Shown here piece after piece: positions 1 through 9,259 of a DNA stretch of 64,000 nucleotides. Position 1 is the first letter of the stretch; each line of letters starts with the position of its first letter. A program made the translations under genes and the position numbers. The notes under the pieces were generated by a model, which worked only from the letters and a program-made list of their open reading frames with translations, did no database searches and was not told where the DNA came from. Source of the DNA: CAWBRT01 sp963814745 (GTDB lineage Bacteria > Acidobacteriota > Terriglobia > Terriglobales > Acidobacteriaceae); contig CAWFEA010000001.1 in assembly GCA_963814745.1 (NCBI GenBank), positions 620,001-684,000 on the forward strand, read 5' to 3'.

Positions 1-2018
1 AATTCAATATCCCGTTGAAGGGCGCAACGCTCTTCGGTAGAAATGCCTGAGGAAGTGGCGCGTCGCTCCGCTTGCGCGCAGTAGGCGTCAGCGTATGCTG
101 CAAATCGGTGCTGCATCTGTCCCAGCACACCATTTGACCAATCACGCAAGAGGCGACTGTACACCGTCAAAGCAGCGGCCATCTGTGGCCGTAGCTGCTT
201 AGTCAAACACTGCGCTAATAGCCGCGTCGCCAGTCGTTCTCCTAGCCACCCTCTCAGAGCCGGGCGCGCCTCGGCCACCTGCAGAAAGCCTAAGTCCAGG
301 ATGGGCATTTCCCGAACTAGCGAATGAAACTCCTGATCCGATGGGCGATTGGGCGTGTCCAGGCTTTGCGCGACCGAATCGAGTACCTGCACCAATTCGC
401 CTGCGAGCGTATCCAGCGTTTGCTGAAGAGTCGCGGCTTGTTCCTGCACGGCCTCCATCGCGGCGCTGCAAACCACGGTGGCAGGTTCAGTCCCGCCCTG
501 TTTCTTGCTGTTAAGCGCCGCTAACCGCTGGGCAGCCCGCGTAAAGACGCTTTGTTCAAGCGCAGTAAGCGAATCGGCGATGCGGTTTGAGGTCCCTTTT
601 GCCTCTTCAAAGCGGGAGGTTGTCTTTCGTAGATCGGCATCCAGAGTCCGAATATCTCTCCCGGCGCCACTCGGCATTTGTTCGGAATGCCGCAGTCGGC
701 TGCGCAGTGCCGCCTCAACAGCCTCCCGCAGCGCGCCAAGCTTCCGGCGTACTGAGGCCGCTCGCAGTTCTTGGTAGCGGTCGAACAGCGGAACAATTTC
801 CTGCAAAAACCAGCGAGTCAGGAGTTCGCGATAGGCGCCCATAACACTGACTGGGTGCACCGCGAAGCTGATTCCCACTTCGGATGCGAGGTGTTCAGTC
901 GTGTACGTAAGCACGCGACTCAGGTCCTGTGGTGTCAGCAGATCGGCTTTACTGAGCAACACCTGGGCCGGAATGCCCGCTTGGTACAGCGCGTCGATCG
1001 TCTGCAGGTCGTTGATTGACAGTGTCGAGCCGGCATCAATCAGCACAACGCCTAGGTCACAGCGCGGTAGATAAGCCATGGTTTCGGCTGCGCCAGTGGT
1101 CGCCAGCGAACCCAGGCCGGGTGTATCCACAAAAGCAATCTCATTTTTCAGCCATGCGGATGGGAACTGCACCACGATTCGGGTGACGTGCTTGGTATTG
1201 CCTGGGTTGTGTTGTTCTGAGGCAAACTCACCCAGAAGACTGATGTCGTACCGCTCCGGTGCGCGGTTGGGGAACCAGACAATCAGCTCCGGTGCATCAC
1301 CGTACACAATGCGCGTGGGTACCGTCGTGATTGGGGTAACCCCCACCGGCAGGATTTCGGTTTTTAGGGCGGCATTGAGCAACGAAGATTTTCCTGAACT
1401 GACGCGACCGAAAACGGCGATCTCGAAACTGGTATCCTCCAGGCGACTGAGCACCATCGCCAAAGCGGAGCGGAATTCGACCAGACCGTGTTCGGAAATG
1501 ATCCGCTCTACCTCTTTAAGCAGTTCAACTTCAGCGCCGGCACGCTCAAGTTGCGCCAGACGCTGCTTCAGATCCTGCCCACTCTGCGTGACATAGCGAT
1601 CTAATTGCTGAACCAGCGCGCTTAGCTCGCCAACAATGCCGTTGAGTTCAGCCGCCGCCGCTGGCGGCACTTCTCCGTAGCCCCGCATGTAATGCGGTTT
1701 GAGCTCCTCAACCGCAATGTCGATAAACGTCGGCGCGCTGTGAATCGCACGGGTGGCCGGGATGGACGGAGATTCAGGTTCAATGTTTTGGTTTTCCAGC
1801 ACGCGCACCAGGCGCATCCGAATGCGGCCTATGTAGTCTTCAATCGTCTTGCGTTGTGCAGGGGTGAAATCAACAACGTACTTGGGAAAGGGTGATTTTG
1901 ATTCAGCAGAGTTCAGCGCCTGCTCAATGTCCGAAAGCAGGCGATCGGCTTCGTGCAAAGCCGTCTGCAGGTGCCGCTCCTGATAAGGATTTAAGACGCC
2001 CCCGGTGCCATTTCCCAT
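1..2018 (-). CDS. Dynamin-family (GTPase, coiled-coil) protein, C-terminus beyond the left edge
   Basis: The minus frame is open from the ATG at 2018 to the window edge (672 codons, no stop), so the protein is partial. It has an N-terminal helical region of about 200 residues, then a GTPase core: G1 GRVSSGKS at about residues 204-211, G3 DTPGLGS, and G4 LSKAD. A long, charged, helix-rich segment follows. This order matches bacterial dynamin-like proteins, which bind membranes and use GTP hydrolysis in membrane remodelling or stress protection. The specific role here is not known. No obvious operon partner is seen upstream; the next gene is on the opposite strand. The GTPase assignment is firm and the dynamin subclass is likely. 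Confidence 0.85.
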   Translation of the reverse strand, partial: MGNGTGGVLNPYQERHLQTALHEADRLLSDIEQALNSAESKSPFPKYVVDFTPAQRKTIEDYIGRIRMRLVRVLENQNIEPESPSIPATRAIHSAPTFIDIAVEELKPHYMRGYGEVPPAAAAELNGIVGELSALVQQLDRYVTQSGQDLKQRLAQLERAGAEVELLKEVERIISEHGLVEFRSALAMVLSRLEDTSFEIAVFGRVSSGKSSLLNAALKTEILPVGVTPITTVPTRIVYGDAPELIVWFPNRAPERYDISLLGEFASEQHNPGNTKHVTRIVVQFPSAWLKNEIAFVDTPGLGSLATTGAAETMAYLPRCDLGVVLIDAGSTLSINDLQTIDALYQAGIPAQVLLSKADLLTPQDLSRVLTYTTEHLASEVGISFAVHPVSVMGAYRELLTRWFLQEIVPLFDRYQELRAASVRRKLGALREAVEAALRSRLRHSEQMPSGAGRDIRTLDADLRKTTSRFEEAKGTSNRIADSLTALEQSVFTRAAQRLAALNSKKQGGTEPATVVCSAAMEAVQEQAATLQQTLDTLAGELVQVLDSVAQSLDTPNRPSDQEFHSLVREMPILDLGFLQVAEARPALRGWLGERLATRLLAQCLTKQLRPQMAAALTVYSRLLRDWSNGVLGQMQHRFAAYADAYCAQAERRATSSGISTEERCALQRDIE

Positions 2019-2581
2019 GACCTCTTCCTCTGCACAGGCTCGCTTTCGCGCGAGTACAACCATTTGCGTCGAGTTTGCCTGTGTTGGGGAAATCGTCTTG
2101 GGAAGGATTTGGACTGACGACGACAAACGACCCTCACAAGAAGATTCCCTTGTAGGAGTCATCTGCCCCGCTGGGGCGGTTAAGGGCGAACTCCAACACC
2201 CAAACGCTAATTATGTGAGTTCAAAATTGCTAAGTCAATTCTCATTCTAGCGTGCCGCATTTTTGCTCGTCTCGCTTGTAAGGAGGTAAATTTTCGCTTT
2301 CGCGTCCAACCAGAAGCATCAGCGCCGCTCGTCTTCGCCGAGAAGAACGCGGCGGAATGCATCTCGCTAGAGCGCCAGTACGATCGTCTCCGGGGTCCCG
2401 ATACCGCATTATGGGAAGTCACTGCCATATTGTGAGCGGATCGTCGGCAACCCGGAAACTGACCCGCAACGCAGCCCGCAAATAATTCGGCCTGAATTTC
2501 TGACGCTATAAACCTGCTCTCTTTTCATGGCTAGATTGCGCCTCCCCCGTGCTGCCATGATGCACGCGAAAGGAGAACACC
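2019..2581. other. Intergenic stretch without a recognised gene
   Basis: This stretch separates the divergent GTPase gene and the small coiled-coil gene. Several short frames exist on both strands, but none has a clear ribosome binding site or family resemblance. It probably holds the promoters of both divergent genes; I could not pinpoint them. Confidence 0.4.
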
Positions 2582-2758
2582 ATGTCCATAGCAACCAGAC
2601 GCGACCTGCAAACCCGCATCGCAGAACTTGAAGCCGAAAACGAGGAGTTGCAAACGAGACTCGACGAAATTTGCGACATCGTTGCACCCGACGAGGAGGA
2701 CGAGGAAGAGGACGACGAAGCCGAGGGTGACGAAGAGGACGACCAAGCGGGGGAATAG
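2582..2758 (+). CDS. Small acidic coiled-coil protein, 58 aa
   Basis: The ATG at 2582 is preceded by a good Shine-Dalgarno sequence (AAAGGAG). The first half (about residues 7-30) is a heptad-like helix rich in Leu, Glu and Arg. The second half is almost entirely Asp and Glu, so the protein is very acidic. I do not recognise a family. The stop codon (TAG 2756-2758) overlaps the beginning of the HNH frame. A run of five G (2749-2753) just before the stop would allow a -1 slip into that frame. It may be an autonomous small partner of the HNH protein or the N-terminal part of a frameshift fusion. Confidence 0.6.
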   Translation: MSIATRRDLQTRIAELEAENEELQTRLDEICDIVAPDEEDEEEDDEAEGDEEDDQAGE

Positions 2759-3213
2759 CTGCCCGTTCGGAATACGGCGCATCGTGGCGAAAGCCGAGCC
2801 ACGAAATCACCGACCGGGCAAAGAGGTATCGGGCCAACGCTCCTGATTGCTGTCCGCCTTTACCCGCGCGGTGTGCTCTCTGCAATTCCACCCGATTTGT
2901 CGTGGTCGATCACATCGACGGCGACGAATCGAACGGCGCACCTGAAAATCTCCGTTGGCTTTGCCGATCTTGTAATACACGGCTTGGTAAAGCTATGGCA
3001 CGCGCCGGACGAGGAAAGCGAACCCGCCAGTACAATCCCGGCGCGCGCACCTTGGCGCAGTACACCGAAGCCGTGATGCAGCACACCCGAGGCAGCTACG
3101 ACGCTGGCGGACAGACGATCCACGACACAACCAAGGAAAAACGGCGGGAGTTCGCGGGTGAAATTTGGCGCCGTCGCCGCGCTCGCGGAACCGACCGCCG
3201 CACACCGTTCTAG
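2755..3213 (+). CDS. HNH endonuclease-like protein
   Basis: The frame contains a compact HNH/McrA-type motif: CALC, then VVDHIDGD, then NLRWLCRSCN, that is, two Cys pairs flanking the catalytic His and Asn. A Lys/Arg-rich tail runs to TAG at 3211-3213. Such domains nick or cut DNA and are common in mobile elements, phage packaging and defence. There is no ATG, GTG or TTG between the in-frame TGA upstream and GTG 2902, which already lies inside the motif. Expression therefore needs a rare ATA start at 2755, a -1 frameshift from the preceding acidic gene, or a correction of the sequence. The coordinates given assume the upstream boundary. Confidence 0.6.
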   Translation: MAARSEYGASWRKPSHEITDRAKRYRANAPDCCPPLPARCALCNSTRFVVVDHIDGDESNGAPENLRWLCRSCNTRLGKAMARAGRGKRTRQYNPGARTLAQYTEAVMQHTRGSYDAGGQTIHDTTKEKRREFAGEIWRRRRARGTDRRTPF

Positions 3214-3222
3214 CCGGCCCAT

Positions 3223-3254
3223 GGATACATTGTATGCATATATGCAATGTATCC
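3223..3254. repeat. Inverted repeat (hairpin or operator) before repeat copy A
   Basis: Arms GGATACATTG (3223-3232) and CAATGTATCC (3245-3254) surround a second, fully palindromic core TGCATATATGCA. It lies just downstream of the HNH stop and runs into the first 113-bp repeat. It could be a terminator-like hairpin, cruciform or operator. Confidence 0.6.
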
Positions 3255-3362
3255 CGGCGGCCACGGTAAACCGAATTGTGAACGTCCACACGGGAAGCGC
3301 CAGGCACTAACGATTCCGGAAAAGCGTCTCTTGCGGGCAGGAACAGCACAATTCACCCCGTA
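3250..3362 (+). repeat. 113-bp direct repeat, copy A
   Basis: It matches copy B at 3391-3503 with about five substitutions and no indels. Inside it, GAATTGTG (3273-3280) pairs with CACAATTC (3347-3354), so a transcript could fold into a closed structure with a loop of about 66 nt. No coding function is apparent. The copy is preceded by its own AT-rich hairpin. Confidence 0.8.
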
Positions 3363-3367
3363 GTCGC

Positions 3368-3396
3368 GGGATACATACATGTCATGTATATATCCC
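3368..3396. repeat. Inverted repeat (hairpin or operator) before repeat copy B
   Basis: GGGATACATACATG (3368-3381) is complementary to CATGTATATATCCC (3383-3396) at 13 of 14 positions. The position relative to copy B is the same as that of the first hairpin relative to copy A, so hairpin plus repeat forms one duplicated unit. Confidence 0.65.
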
Positions 3397-3503
3397 AGCG
3401 GCCACGGTAAACCGAATTGTGAACGTCCACACGGGAAGCGCCAGGCACTAACGATTCCGGGAAAGCGTCTCTTCCGAACAGGAACAGCACAATTCACCCC
3501 GTA
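3391..3503 (+). repeat. 113-bp direct repeat, copy B
   Basis: It is the second copy of the unit at 3250-3362, with the same internal complementarity: GAATTGTG 3414-3421 and CACAATTC 3488-3495. It ends about 130 bp before the restriction-modification gene, so it may act on that gene as an operator array or leader RNA. Confidence 0.8.
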
Positions 3504-3632
3504 CCTGAACGCCCCGCCGTTCTATCTTTATGAATCACTACCTATGGCGGTGCGGTTTTTGGTTCCCCCTGCTGCCGAAGAGCGCAGTTCATTTGCATTC
3601 CTTCCCACTCGCGCTACACTGTCATCCAACCG

Positions 3633-5951
3633 ATGAACGCTCTTAACGTCAAGCCGTCCGACAAGCTGGTAAAGGAGTACTACGCCGCGCTTGGCCAGTA
3701 CAGCCAGCTTCAGCTTGACCACGAGGGCACCGTCCGCAGCGCATTTCAGGCCGTGCTGCGTGGATACGGCAAGAAGCTGGAATGGACGCTTGCTCCCGAG
3801 TATCCGATCCAGGTCGCCAAGGGTAAGCGCATCATCGTGGACGGCGCGCTGCTCGACACTTGGAAGTTCCGCCACGGCTTTTGGGAGGCAAAAGACGAGC
3901 ACGATGATCTTGAGCGGGAAATCAAGATCAAAATCGAAAAGGGCTATCCCCGTTCCAACATCATTTTCCAGGCTCCCGAGCGCGCGATCCTGTACCAGAA
4001 GGGTGTCCGCCAGGGACTGAACGAAGACATCAGCGACCCGAAGAACCTGTCCGCGCTACTCAACGAGTTTTTCGCCTACCGCGAGCCCGATCACGACGAA
4101 TGGGAAGCTGCCGTCCGGGAGGTTAAGGAGCGCATCCCCGAGCTAGCGCAGCGTGCCGAGCAGATCATCGAAGGCGAGCGCAAGGCGAATCGCGCTTTCC
4201 GCGAACGCTTTGAAGCCTTTTACGACCTCTGCCGCCAGGCCATCAATCCCAATCTCTCGGCTCAGGCCGTCGAGAAGATGCTCATCCAGCACCTGCTCAC
4301 CGAACGTATCTTTCGCCGCATATTCCGTGCCGAAGAATTCCGCACGCGAAACGTCATCGCCGCAGAGATTGAAAAAGTCATTCAGTCGCTCACCGCTCGC
4401 CAGTTCAGCCGAGACCAGTTCCTTAGCGATCTTGACCGCTTTTATAAGGCCATCGAGCGCGCAGCAGACGGCAAGGACGACTACTCCGAGAAACAGGCGT
4501 TTCTCAACACTGTCTATGAGCGATTCTTTCAGGGATTTTCCCCCAAGGAAGCCGACACGCACGGCATCGTCTACACGCCGCAGCCCATCGTCGATTTCAT
4601 GGTGCGCAGCGTTGATGACATTCTGAAAAAAGAGTTCGGCAAAACGCTAGCCGACAAAGACGTTCACATTCTGGACCCGTTCGTCGGCACCGGCAACTTC
4701 ATTACTCGCGTGATGAAGCAGATCGGGGAAACGCGCAAGTCGGCGCTGCCGCACAAGTACAAGAACGAATTGCACTGCAACGAAATCATGCTGCTGCCCT
4801 ACTACATCGCCAGCATGAACATCGAGCACGAGTACGCCGAGCAGACTGGCCAGTACGAACCGTTTGCGGGCATCTGCCTCGTAGACACGTTCGAACTCGC
4901 CGAACCTGAGCAGGCAGCGCTCGCCTTCATGTCCGAAGAGAACACGGCGCGGGTGAAGCGGCAAAAGCAATCGCCCATTTTTGTCATCATTGGAAATCCG
5001 CCCTACAACATTGGGCAGGTGGACGAGAACGACAATAACCGCAACCGGAAGTATCCAGAGATTGATCGCCGAATCGCAGCGACGTTCGTTAAAGATTCGC
5101 GTGCCACCCTGACAAACAGTTTGTTCGATCCATACTTTAGGGCTTTTAGGTGGGCGACCGACAGAATTGGCGAGGATGGCATCATCGCTTTCGTAATGAA
5201 CAATGGCTTCCTTGATGGATTGGCAGCTGATGGCTTTCGCAAGCACATGGCAAAGAACTTCGATTCGATTTACATCCTTGATTTGGGTGGGAACGTCCGA
5301 AAGAACCCGAAACTCTCTGGAAGTACACACAACGTCTTCGGAATTCAGGTCGGAGTCAGCATAAACATTTTCGTCCGCAACCAAAAAGGTGATACTAAGA
5401 ACGCAAAGGTGTTTGCGGCAAGCGTTGACGAGTTTTGGACCCGCTATCAGAAGTACACGTTCCTCGAAGAGAAGGGGACGTCCTCGCACGTTGAGTGGAA
5501 TCATTATCGGACCAATTCTCGCGGTGACTGGCTTCCAGATGGTGCTCCTGATGACTTCGCACGCTTCATCTCAATCGGCAGTAAGGAAGCGAAGCGCGGG
5601 ACCGAGTCCTCAATCTTCCATACATACTGCAACGGACAAAAGTCCAATAGTGACGAGTACATTTACTCTTTCTCTCGTGAGGTTTTGGTTAATCGAGCGA
5701 AGGTGATGGTTGACTCGTATTCGTCGGAGATGGACAGGTGGAAGCGCGCTCACTGCCCAGAACCAGTTGACGGGTTTATTGAGGTAGACGTAACGCGGCT
5801 GAAGTGGATACGTCACACAAAAAGATGTCTGTCGCGGCGGGTATCAGCGGGAGGAGACCAGCCGCTTCATCGGCTTCCGATCGCACTGGCGCTTTCAGAG
5901 CGAGTTCTGCAATCCGGCACGTGGCAACGAGAAGGGCGGCGTCGAAGGTGA
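3633..5951 (+). pseudogene. N6-adenine DNA methyltransferase/restriction protein, 3' end replaced by IS21 sequence
   Basis: This is a single-chain restriction-modification protein (Type ISP/IIG-like). The N-terminus has a PD-(D/E)xK-like nuclease signature (VDG ... FWEAKDE, residues about 69-94). A helical linker leads to the methyltransferase with motif I DPFVGTGNF (about residue 347) and motif IV NPPY (about 454), an adenine-N6 combination. A C-terminal target-recognition region normally follows. Homology stops near residue 730 (about 5830), and the last 30-40 codons overlap istA sequence in another frame. The specificity domain is therefore mostly lost and the enzyme is probably inactive or altered. 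The start ATG follows the two 113-bp repeats. No helicase or separate specificity gene is nearby. Confidence 0.85.
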
Positions 5952-6735
5952 GGGCGGATACTTCCGCCGCAACCACTGGGTGCCACTGCCGGAAGCGCGT
6001 GATCTGGAAGAGCTGAACGCCTACCTGGAGCAGTGCTGCAAGCAGGATCAGCGGCGCATTCTGGATGGTCGCACGGAAACGGTAGGCACAGCGATGCTCC
6101 ACGAACAGCCGCATCTGATGCCGCTGGCGGCCGAGTCCTTCGATCTTACGGAAAGCAGTTTCCCCACCGTGGACGGGCTGCGCTGCGTGCGCGTGCGCAC
6201 GAATCGCTACTCCACTCCACTGTCGCCAGGCACGGTCGTCGAAGCCAGGCTTCGAGCTGATTACGTGGAAGTGTGGCATGAAGGTACGCGGGTTGCTTGC
6301 CATGAGCGTTGCTACAGCCGTCAGCAGAAAATCCTCGATCTGGAACACTACCTCGATGTTTTGCGGAAGAAGCCGGGTGCATTGGCAGGCTCGACCCCGC
6401 TGGCACAGTGGCGTGAGGCGGGACGTTGGCCGGAGTGCTTCGATCGATTGTGGCAAGCGTTGAACACGCGGCATGGCCGGCAGGATGGCACGCGGCAGAT
6501 GATCGAGTTGCTTTCGCACGGCTCGCACGAAGGTTGGGACCGGCTGCGGACAGCGGTGGAACAGGCACTTTCACTCGGTTGTCAGGATGTCGCTGCGATC
6601 CGGCACTTACTAGCTGCCGGGCGGCTGAACAAGCCATCCATCGCTGCCATCGAGATCGGGGTGCTGGCTCGCTATGAGAGGCCGCAACCGGTGTTGAGCG
6701 ACTACGACCAGCTCTTGGCGAAGGGGCGGGCATGA
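5836..6735 (+). pseudogene. istA: IS21-family IstA transposase, C-terminal fragment
   Basis: The frame begins after in-frame stops and reads into GYQREETSRF, then EKGGVEGEGG and RRNHWVPLPE, the conserved C-terminal half of IstA. The N-terminal helix-turn-helix and most of the DDE catalytic domain are missing; the left end of the element was lost when it fused with the restriction gene. The stop TGA overlaps the istB start by four bases (ATGA), the usual IS21 arrangement. It cannot be an active transposase. Confidence 0.85.
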
Positions 6736-7511
6736 AGGCCGCCACCGAGAACCTGGAAAAAGCCGCCGTGGAGCAACAGTGCCGGGCGCTACGTTTGCCA
6801 GCCGTGGCCGAGCAGTGCGCACCGCTGGCGGAAGTGGCCGTCAAGCAGCGGCAGACCTACTTGAGCTATCTGGAAGCACTGCTGGCCGTCGAGTTGGAAG
6901 AGCGCGAGCGCAACACCATTGCCCGGCGCATCAAGGAGGCACACTTGCCACGGATCAAGACCCTGGAGGAGTTCGACTTCAGCAAAGCGCCGCAGGTCTC
7001 GGCGACCGAGATCCAGGAACTGGCCCAGGGAGGCTACATCGAACGCGCCGAACCAGTGATCTTCATCGGCGACTGCGGCACCGGCAAGACGCATCTGCTG
7101 ACCGGGCTGTGTGTTGCAGCCTGCCGCCAGAAACGGCGTGTGCGTTTTGCCACCGCGGCTGCTCTGGTCAACGAACTGGTTGAGGCCAAACAGCAGTTGC
7201 AACTGCAGCGCGTGCTGGCACGTTGGGAACGCTATGACTTGATTGCCATCGACGAGGTCGGCTATGTGCCGATGGCCGACCTGGGAGCCGAGTTTCTCTT
7301 CCAGGTGATCGCCGGGCGGGCCGAGAAAGCCGCCGTCATTCTGACGACGAACTTGCCATTTTCGGAATGGACACAGGTGATCCCAAACGCACGCTTATGC
7401 AAGGCGCTGCTGGATCGCATCACGGATCGGGCGCACATCATCGAGACCGGAACGGACAGCTACCGCTTCCGGCGCACGGTGGAGAAAGGCAGGAGTAAGA
7501 AAGCAGGCTGA
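6732..7511 (+). CDS. istB: IS21-family helper ATPase IstB
   Basis: This 259-aa AAA+ ATPase assists the IstA transposase in target selection. Walker A is GDCGTGKT (about residue 116) and Walker B is LIAIDE (about 173). The N-terminal helical region and the length are typical of full IstB. Its start overlaps the istA stop (ATGA), indicating translational coupling. The gene looks intact although its partner is truncated. Confidence 0.93.
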   Translation: MKAATENLEKAAVEQQCRALRLPAVAEQCAPLAEVAVKQRQTYLSYLEALLAVELEERERNTIARRIKEAHLPRIKTLEEFDFSKAPQVSATEIQELAQGGYIERAEPVIFIGDCGTGKTHLLTGLCVAACRQKRRVRFATAAALVNELVEAKQQLQLQRVLARWERYDLIAIDEVGYVPMADLGAEFLFQVIAGRAEKAAVILTTNLPFSEWTQVIPNARLCKALLDRITDRAHIIETGTDSYRFRRTVEKGRSKKAG

Positions 7512-7591
7512 TCGATCGCACTCGATGTATCCCGGGCTTTCGCTACGCTTCAGCCCCAGACACATCGCATCTCCAACCCGAATCCGGTCCA

Positions 7592-7661
7592 GTAAGCTTC
7601 CGCAGCCGGGCCAGAGTTAACTTCCGCAAGTGGGCCAAAATAACTTGCCAAACCGAGCCAA
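7592..7661. repeat. Tandem 24-bp terminal repeats of the IS21 element
   Basis: Three related units with a 24-bp period begin near 7592, 7616 and 7640. The first two share CTTCCGCA and GGGCCA, and the third is weaker. Multiple end repeats of this kind are transposase-binding sites in IS21 elements, so this is likely the surviving right end. Confidence 0.6.
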
Positions 7662-7772
7662 ACTCGGCCCGATAACCGTGGCCGTGGTTAAGGCTTCTGG
7701 GCGAACTGTTTTTCTGACTGAAGAATTGGCCCAGGCCCTCAGGCTTGGATCACAACAGGAGTTACCGCTCAC

Positions 7773-8873
7773 ATGCCCACCAAACAGCCGCTGAAGCAGA
7801 TTCTGAGTGCTACACGAAGTCACTGGGATCACCCAGAGACACGCCCCGCGGTCCGCGAGAACTTCGAAAAGATGATCAATTGCCGGACCCCAGCATTGGG
7901 AGCCGAAGTCTTTGCGTCAGAAACCGAAGAGAAGCTCGTTTACCACACCTGCAAGTCGAGAGCGTGTCCGAGTTGTGGGCAGCGGGCTACCCTGCTCTGG
8001 CAACGGGAACAGTGGATCGCTCTGCCTGACATCCCCTATTCCGGCATCAGTCTCACGATGCCCGACGTGCTATGGCCGTTCTTTAGGCAGAACCGCCAGC
8101 TCCTCCACGACCTGCCCGCGCTTGCGGCGGCGGTGATCCAGCAATGGGTGAAAACTAGATACGGTGCCCGCGTACTCGTTATGGTGGTGCCCCACACGTT
8201 CGGGCGGCACTTGAATTTCAATGCACATCTCCACGTTATGGTCTCTGCCGGAGGTCTGAACGAGTCGGAAGGCCGCTGGATTGCACCCCTGCACTTCGAC
8301 AGACGCGCGCTCATGCACATGTGGCGCTATGCCGTCATCACGTATCTTCGAGCGGCTCTGAAAAGGAGTTTGCTTGCTGCGACTGCCAGCACTGAAGAAC
8401 TGAGAGTGGTGCTGGAAACGCAATATGAACGCTGGTGGAACATCTACGTTGATCACGTCAAATCGAAATGGCATTTCCTGCGATATGCAGCGCGGTACGT
8501 TCGACGACCACCGATCGCTCAGCATCGGTTCACGAAGATCACGGATGGAGAAGTCGAATTTTTGACGAAAGATCTGAAGGAAAAGCGGGTCGTGACGACC
8601 CACTACTTGCTTGAGGAGTTCGTTGACGCTCTGGCAGCCCAGGTGCCAGACCGATACCGACACGCTATGCGCTATTTCAGCCTGCTGGCACCCGGCACGA
8701 AACACATGACATCGGCTGCGCTGTTTGCGCTATTGGGGCAGAACACTCGCCCTCGTCCACAACGACTCGGTTGGCGGAATTTACTGCGCAAGTATTTCGG
8801 GGTAGATCCTCTCGCCGATAACCGCGGTCAATCCATGTATTGGGCCCGTCGCTTGAAACCTGTGGCGAGCTAA
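7773..8873 (+). CDS. IS91-family (Y2/HUH) transposase
   Basis: The 366-aa product has an N-terminal zinc-binding region (HTCKSRACPSCG, residues about 58-69). An HUH-type metal site HLHVMV follows at about 151-156, with a conserved tyrosine-bearing stretch RYAARYVRRP further on. This is the organisation of IS91/IS801/IS1294 rolling-circle transposases, which nick single strands and lack terminal inverted repeats, so the ends of the element cannot be read from symmetry. The gene looks intact. The preceding 260 bp hold the IS21 end repeats and the likely promoter. Confidence 0.9.
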   Translation: MPTKQPLKQILSATRSHWDHPETRPAVRENFEKMINCRTPALGAEVFASETEEKLVYHTCKSRACPSCGQRATLLWQREQWIALPDIPYSGISLTMPDVLWPFFRQNRQLLHDLPALAAAVIQQWVKTRYGARVLVMVVPHTFGRHLNFNAHLHVMVSAGGLNESEGRWIAPLHFDRRALMHMWRYAVITYLRAALKRSLLAATASTEELRVVLETQYERWWNIYVDHVKSKWHFLRYAARYVRRPPIAQHRFTKITDGEVEFLTKDLKEKRVVTTHYLLEEFVDALAAQVPDRYRHAMRYFSLLAPGTKHMTSAALFALLGQNTRPRPQRLGWRNLLRKYFGVDPLADNRGQSMYWARRLKPVAS

Positions 8874-9259
8874 ACCGTTCGCGCAGATTCTTTCTCACTT
8901 GCTACTACTCCCCTGGATTGAGCACCGCAGCGACTAAGACCACCATATTCAATTTCGCGGCCACGCGGGTGCTGCCGGCATACAGTCTCCACGGCAAAAG
9001 CTCCAGAGATTTCGATGGGCTCTCCCCCGACCGGCTACGCTCAAAAACCAGTTTGGCTGACTTTTCTCGTTCCGAAATCGATTTTTGTTTTTCCTATAGA
9101 TCGAGCGGGGAAAAATCCATCTGGTACAAAATACCGGTCAGCTCACATCATTTTGTCATTTCTTGCTTGCAAAAATGTGGCGGACCATGCATTATTTGGC
9201 CCTCAAATATTCGGCTATCCCTGAGCGAAGTTATCACAATAAAGGTGGGGGAAGCTAAG
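8874..9259. promoter_or_regulatory. Leader region of the MFS gene with an operator-like site
   Basis: There is no gene here. The upstream in-frame extension of the MFS frame has no transporter character. The site TGGTACAAAATACCGGTCA at 9122-9140 belongs to a family of at least five similar sites between 9.1 and 11.1 kb. It has a GGTA/TACC dyad, as bound by GntR- or LacI-like repressors, and lies about 120 bp before the MFS start. Confidence 0.5.

Noticed and set aside
2207..2891. Long minus-strand frames over the coiled-coil/HNH region
   Set aside because: They are antisense to better supported genes and contain poly-Ser sequence mirroring the Asp/Glu codons.
8840..9259. N-terminal 140-residue extension of the MFS transporter
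   Set aside because: The stretch lacks transporter character and overlaps the end of the IS91 transposase gene; TTG 9260 fits the family start.
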